Below are positions 61,629 to 64,000 of a stretch of DNA of 64,000 bases, in pieces. A program made the translations under genes and the position numbers. The DNA is from Moanibacter sp965226025 (GTDB lineage Bacteria; Verrucomicrobiota; Verrucomicrobiia; Opitutales; UBA2987), in NCBI GenBank assembly GCA_965226025.1, contig CBDDCD010000002.1:930001-994000 (forward strand), in the 5' to 3' direction. Each line of letters starts with the position of its first letter. Positions within the stretch are counted from its first letter, which is position 1. Under the pieces are notes generated by a model that was not told the origin of the DNA, did not search any database, and saw only the letters and a program-made list of their open reading frames with translations.

Positions 61629-63445
61629 GAGCCCGTCCCAGTGGTGGAAACAATTGATTTTTAATGAGTTATGGGCAAAAAAAAGGCCGGATAGAGCTGC
61701 AAAAAGCTCGATCCGGCGAAAAAGGGCGCTTATGCTTGCGTTAGTCAAATACAAAGCACGCCCTTCTCATGAAAAATATTGCCGTACAAAGCTTCCTGCG
61801 TCCAGCCCTAACTCCAGTCATTCGATGCAAAGACTACACCGTGTTTCTGGAAACAATGGAGCGGATTGACCGGGTTTTGATCGACTCCTCGCTGGAAAGG
61901 GAGGCGATCGTAAAAGCCTTGGAAGGATGGGATGAAGCGGGAGGGAAGGATCGGGAGCGACGCGCTCTAAGAGCGATAAAAGCGCTACGGGTGGAGGTGG
62001 TGCGTCATTTACTCGGAGGGATATCCTTTCGTTGTCTGTCGCAGGAGTTGGGACGCAGTGAGCTTCTGGCTAATTTTTGCCGGGTGCGTGAGGTAGACGG
62101 GATCCGGAAAATATCGAAGAGCAGTCTGGAACGGGATTCGAAATTCTTCGACGAAGCGTATCTGAGACAGCTGCATGCAAGGATGACCGAGGTGGTGGGC
62201 AATGCTGAACATTGTGGTGAGGCAGGATTAGAGAAGCCGATCGATACGAGGGAATGCCTGATCGACGCCACTTGCCTGGAAGCGAACATCCACTGGCCCG
62301 TGGACTGGGTCTTGCTCAAGGATGTGGGAGCAACGCTGCTCAAGGCGATCAGTCTGATCCGGCAGGCGGGAATGAAACAGCGCATGCCCCAGGGAGCAAA
62401 GGGATTGGCTCGGGAGATGAACAAACGGTGCCTGGAGATGACGCATGCGCGTCGGCGCCGGGAGGCGGGCAAAGCGCGTAAAGGGATCCTGCGGCGGATG
62501 AAGCTATTGCTCAAGAAGATTGAGGGCCATGCCCTTCGCCACCGTGACTTATTGGAAGCTATGTGGATGCAAAGCGATTACACCGAGAAGAAGGCGAGCC
62601 GAATCATCGAGCGAATGGATGGTATGTTAGAGCAGATACCGCAGGTCATGAAACAGGCGCACGAACGGATCATAGGGGGGCGGCAGGTGAAGAATGAGGA
62701 GAAGATCCTGAGCGCCTACGAACCTGAGATTGACGTCATCGTGCGAGGCAAGGCAGATCGGGAGGTGGAGTTTGGCAACACCCTTTATTTATGCGAGAGC
62801 GCAGAGGGATATCTGTTGGACTGGAAACTGTATGGGGGGCAGGCCCCGAGCGAATTGAAGCAGCTTTGGGAAAGTCTGGAGAGGCAAAAGGGCTTCGCTT
62901 TAGAGGAGAAGATCGAAGCGATCAGTGGGGATCGGGGCTATGCCTCGAAGGCGGCCAGCAAGCGGCTCCAGGCAGAGGGGATTTTTGACGCCCTTACGCC
63001 CCGCAATCCACAAGAGCTCAAGGAGCGGATGGAGGAGCCGCGCTTTGTCCGGTTGCAGCGACGACGAGGGAGCACCGAAGGCCGGATCGGAGTGCTCAAG
63101 AACCGATGGCACGGGGGCAAGATACGCAGCAAAGGCTTTGACAACCGTAACCTTAGCGTGGCCTGGTCGGTTCTGTCCCACAATCTATGGAAAATCGCGC
63201 AGAGACTTGCGCAAGAACATGAGAAAGAGGCAACGCAGGCGGCATAGGGATCCAAGAATCGAGTCAGAGGCGCTTCCTTGGGAGAACTATCGACTCAAAG
63301 CGAGAGGAAGGGTGCTGGAAAGGTGCATAACGGATAAAAGGTAAGCTACCGAGGACGGAAGGCATGTCGTGGTCTACATAACGTGACGAAGATTGATATC
63401 GGTATCAGGCTTCCACCCAAATCCTCTCGGATTTGGGACAGCCTC
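61629..63445 (+). mobile_element. 1817-bp insertion sequence, copy 2
   Basis: Same ends (GAGCCCGTCCCA and GGGACAGCCTC) and same length as copy 1. The 6-bp target duplication TATCTG is at 61623-61628 and 63446-63451. Inserted in a Rieske oxygenase remnant, in the opposite orientation to copy 1. Confidence 0.85.
61769..63247 (+). CDS. IS transposase (IS5/IS1182-like DDE), copy 2
   Basis: 492 residues, differing from copy 1 only at SLIRQAG (Gly there). Candidate catalytic Asp, Asp and Glu are in ECLIDATCLEANIHW, AISGDRGYASK and RRGSTEGRIGVLKN. The frame is intact and the flanking ends are complete, so the element may be able to move. Confidence 0.85.
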   Translation: MKNIAVQSFLRPALTPVIRCKDYTVFLETMERIDRVLIDSSLEREAIVKALEGWDEAGGKDRERRALRAIKALRVEVVRHLLGGISFRCLSQELGRSELLANFCRVREVDGIRKISKSSLERDSKFFDEAYLRQLHARMTEVVGNAEHCGEAGLEKPIDTRECLIDATCLEANIHWPVDWVLLKDVGATLLKAISLIRQAGMKQRMPQGAKGLAREMNKRCLEMTHARRRREAGKARKGILRRMKLLLKKIEGHALRHRDLLEAMWMQSDYTEKKASRIIERMDGMLEQIPQVMKQAHERIIGGRQVKNEEKILSAYEPEIDVIVRGKADREVEFGNTLYLCESAEGYLLDWKLYGGQAPSELKQLWESLERQKGFALEEKIEAISGDRGYASKAASKRLQAEGIFDALTPRNPQELKERMEEPRFVRLQRRRGSTEGRIGVLKNRWHGGKIRSKGFDNRNLSVAWSVLSHNLWKIAQRLAQEHEKEATQAA

Positions 63446-63815
63446 TATCTGGGATTGTTCGGCCGGGCGGGCGATCGAGAACTTTGTCGATAACGCTCAC
63501 TTCTCTTTTGTTCATCGCGAAACCTTCGGACTGGGGAGCGATTTTACGGCTTAGGAGGAAGCTGTCGTGATTGGCTTTTGGAGCTCGCGGCGAGGATCAC
63601 CTGTCTGGGTGCGGTCGAGGACCTCGGGGAAATCAACCACCGACGTCTTCCTAGCCCCGGCAAGCCGGGATTGCAAGGGCGTAGCCCCAACTGGATTGAG
63701 AGAGAGAGAATCCGGTTGATTGGACCAAGAGGGCCAAGTTTAATCAGAGCAGAATATGGAAGGGAATATCTGAATGCATCGGAACTGTTCGCAAATCGGG
63801 TAGTGGAAAAGTATA

Positions 63816-64000
63816 ATGGATGTCGCGACGTCAGTTCTGATTTTGATGGTGGGTCTCGTGCTTGGGGCGGGCCTGGCATTTGTTTTGATTCGCTCGCAGC
63901 TTAGTGAGCTTCGAGAGCGACTGAGGGAAAAGGAAGCGGAGGCCTCTGAAGTGTTGCGCGAGAATCGGCGTTTGGAAAGGGAAAAGGCAGTGGTAGAGAC
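63816..64000 (+). CDS. rmuC: RmuC-like protein, N-terminal part (cut by window end)
   Basis: 61 residues to the window edge: MDVATSVLILMVGLVLGAGL, a membrane helix, followed by FVLIRSQLSELRERLREKEA and EASEVLRENRRLEREKAVVE, a coiled coil. This is the layout of RmuC, a nuclease-like protein that limits recombination at inverted repeats. The catalytic domain is outside the window, so the call is tentative. Confidence 0.6.
   Translation, partial: MDVATSVLILMVGLVLGAGLAFVLIRSQLSELRERLREKEAEASEVLRENRRLEREKAVVE

Larger units (their letters stand above)
61489..63554 (+). pseudogene. Rieske oxygenase remnant carrying IS copy 2
   Basis: Before the IS the frame reads YGVIRVCLSDRPRNVIPDWA and FRWFTWSPHIW. 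After the IS it continues SAGRAIENFVDNAHFSFVHR then ETFGLGSDFTA and stop. This is the segment that joins the Rieske domain to the catalytic domain in ring-hydroxylating oxygenases (ENF-D-AHF-FVH, with Asp and His iron ligands). The N-terminal [2Fe-2S] part and the rest of the catalytic domain are absent, so the gene was a fragment before or besides the insertion. Confidence 0.65.

Noticed and set aside
1..64000. CRISPR array or prophage
   Set aside because: No regularly spaced repeats, Cas genes or phage structural genes were found.

Overview
The window looks like part of the chromosome of a Verrucomicrobiota-type bacterium (probably Opitutia/Puniceicoccales; inferred from protein style only). 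It has a Gram-negative envelope (OprB-type porin, lipoproteins, YbbA/YbbP-TesA), a CarB of the Bacteroidetes/eukaryote-like type, a PPi-type phosphofructokinase, a short UvrC and the classic rpmH-rnpA-yidD-yidC block. Insertion sequences, small palindromic repeats and broken genes are common, which suggests a genome in decay.

Layout. 0-13 kb: carB, tag, a FAD oxidoreductase, a thiamine-binding-type protein, a giant Lhr-type helicase and a DarTG toxin-antitoxin pair in which both genes are damaged. 13.8-24 kb: a Tat-exported phosphatase-like protein, a membrane protein and a peptide-type ABC system. Its binding protein (16.3 kb) is separated from its two permeases (22.2-24.0 kb) by an alcohol dehydrogenase remnant, a DadA-like oxidase, a VapBC-type pair, AMP nucleosidase and repeats. 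24-26 kb: an IS1634-like element. 26-31.4 kb: tesA divergent from ybbA-ybbP, then a mutarotase. 31.4-31.9 kb: three tandem hairpin units that read like minus-strand small RNAs with terminators. 32-41 kb: an McsA-like protein, then a minus-strand cluster of MntR-type regulator, di-haem cytochrome c, PhnDCE-like ABC transporter and OprB-type porin, the porin being interrupted by an 1817-bp IS. 41-50 kb: a cyclic-nucleotide-binding protein, uvrC, cinA-holA, purB, pfp and a hybrid histidine kinase split by an amber codon. 50.7-53.3 kb: two tRNA-Glu genes, each just upstream of a protein start codon. 53.4-57 kb: rpmH, rnpA, yidD, yidC, yebC. 57-61 kb: an M50 protease, TPR lipoprotein, FmdB, SRAP protein and class V aminotransferase. 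61.5-63.5 kb: a Rieske oxygenase remnant carrying the second 1817-bp IS copy. The window ends inside rmuC.

The structure least explained by ordinary annotation is the intergenic DNA. Many gaps hold 60-105 bp inverted-repeat elements, often bounded by TAG/CTAG. In at least eight cases the TAG is exactly the stop codon of the neighbouring gene. Others lie within about 10 nt of a start codon (carB, rnpA, purB), and the holA-purB gap is filled by a multi-stem structure about 270 bp long. The metal-regulator cluster is linked by an 18-bp motif (14/18 identical) found upstream of both mntR and the cytochrome gene. These two observations, with the tandem small-RNA-like array, are the best candidates for undescribed biology here.
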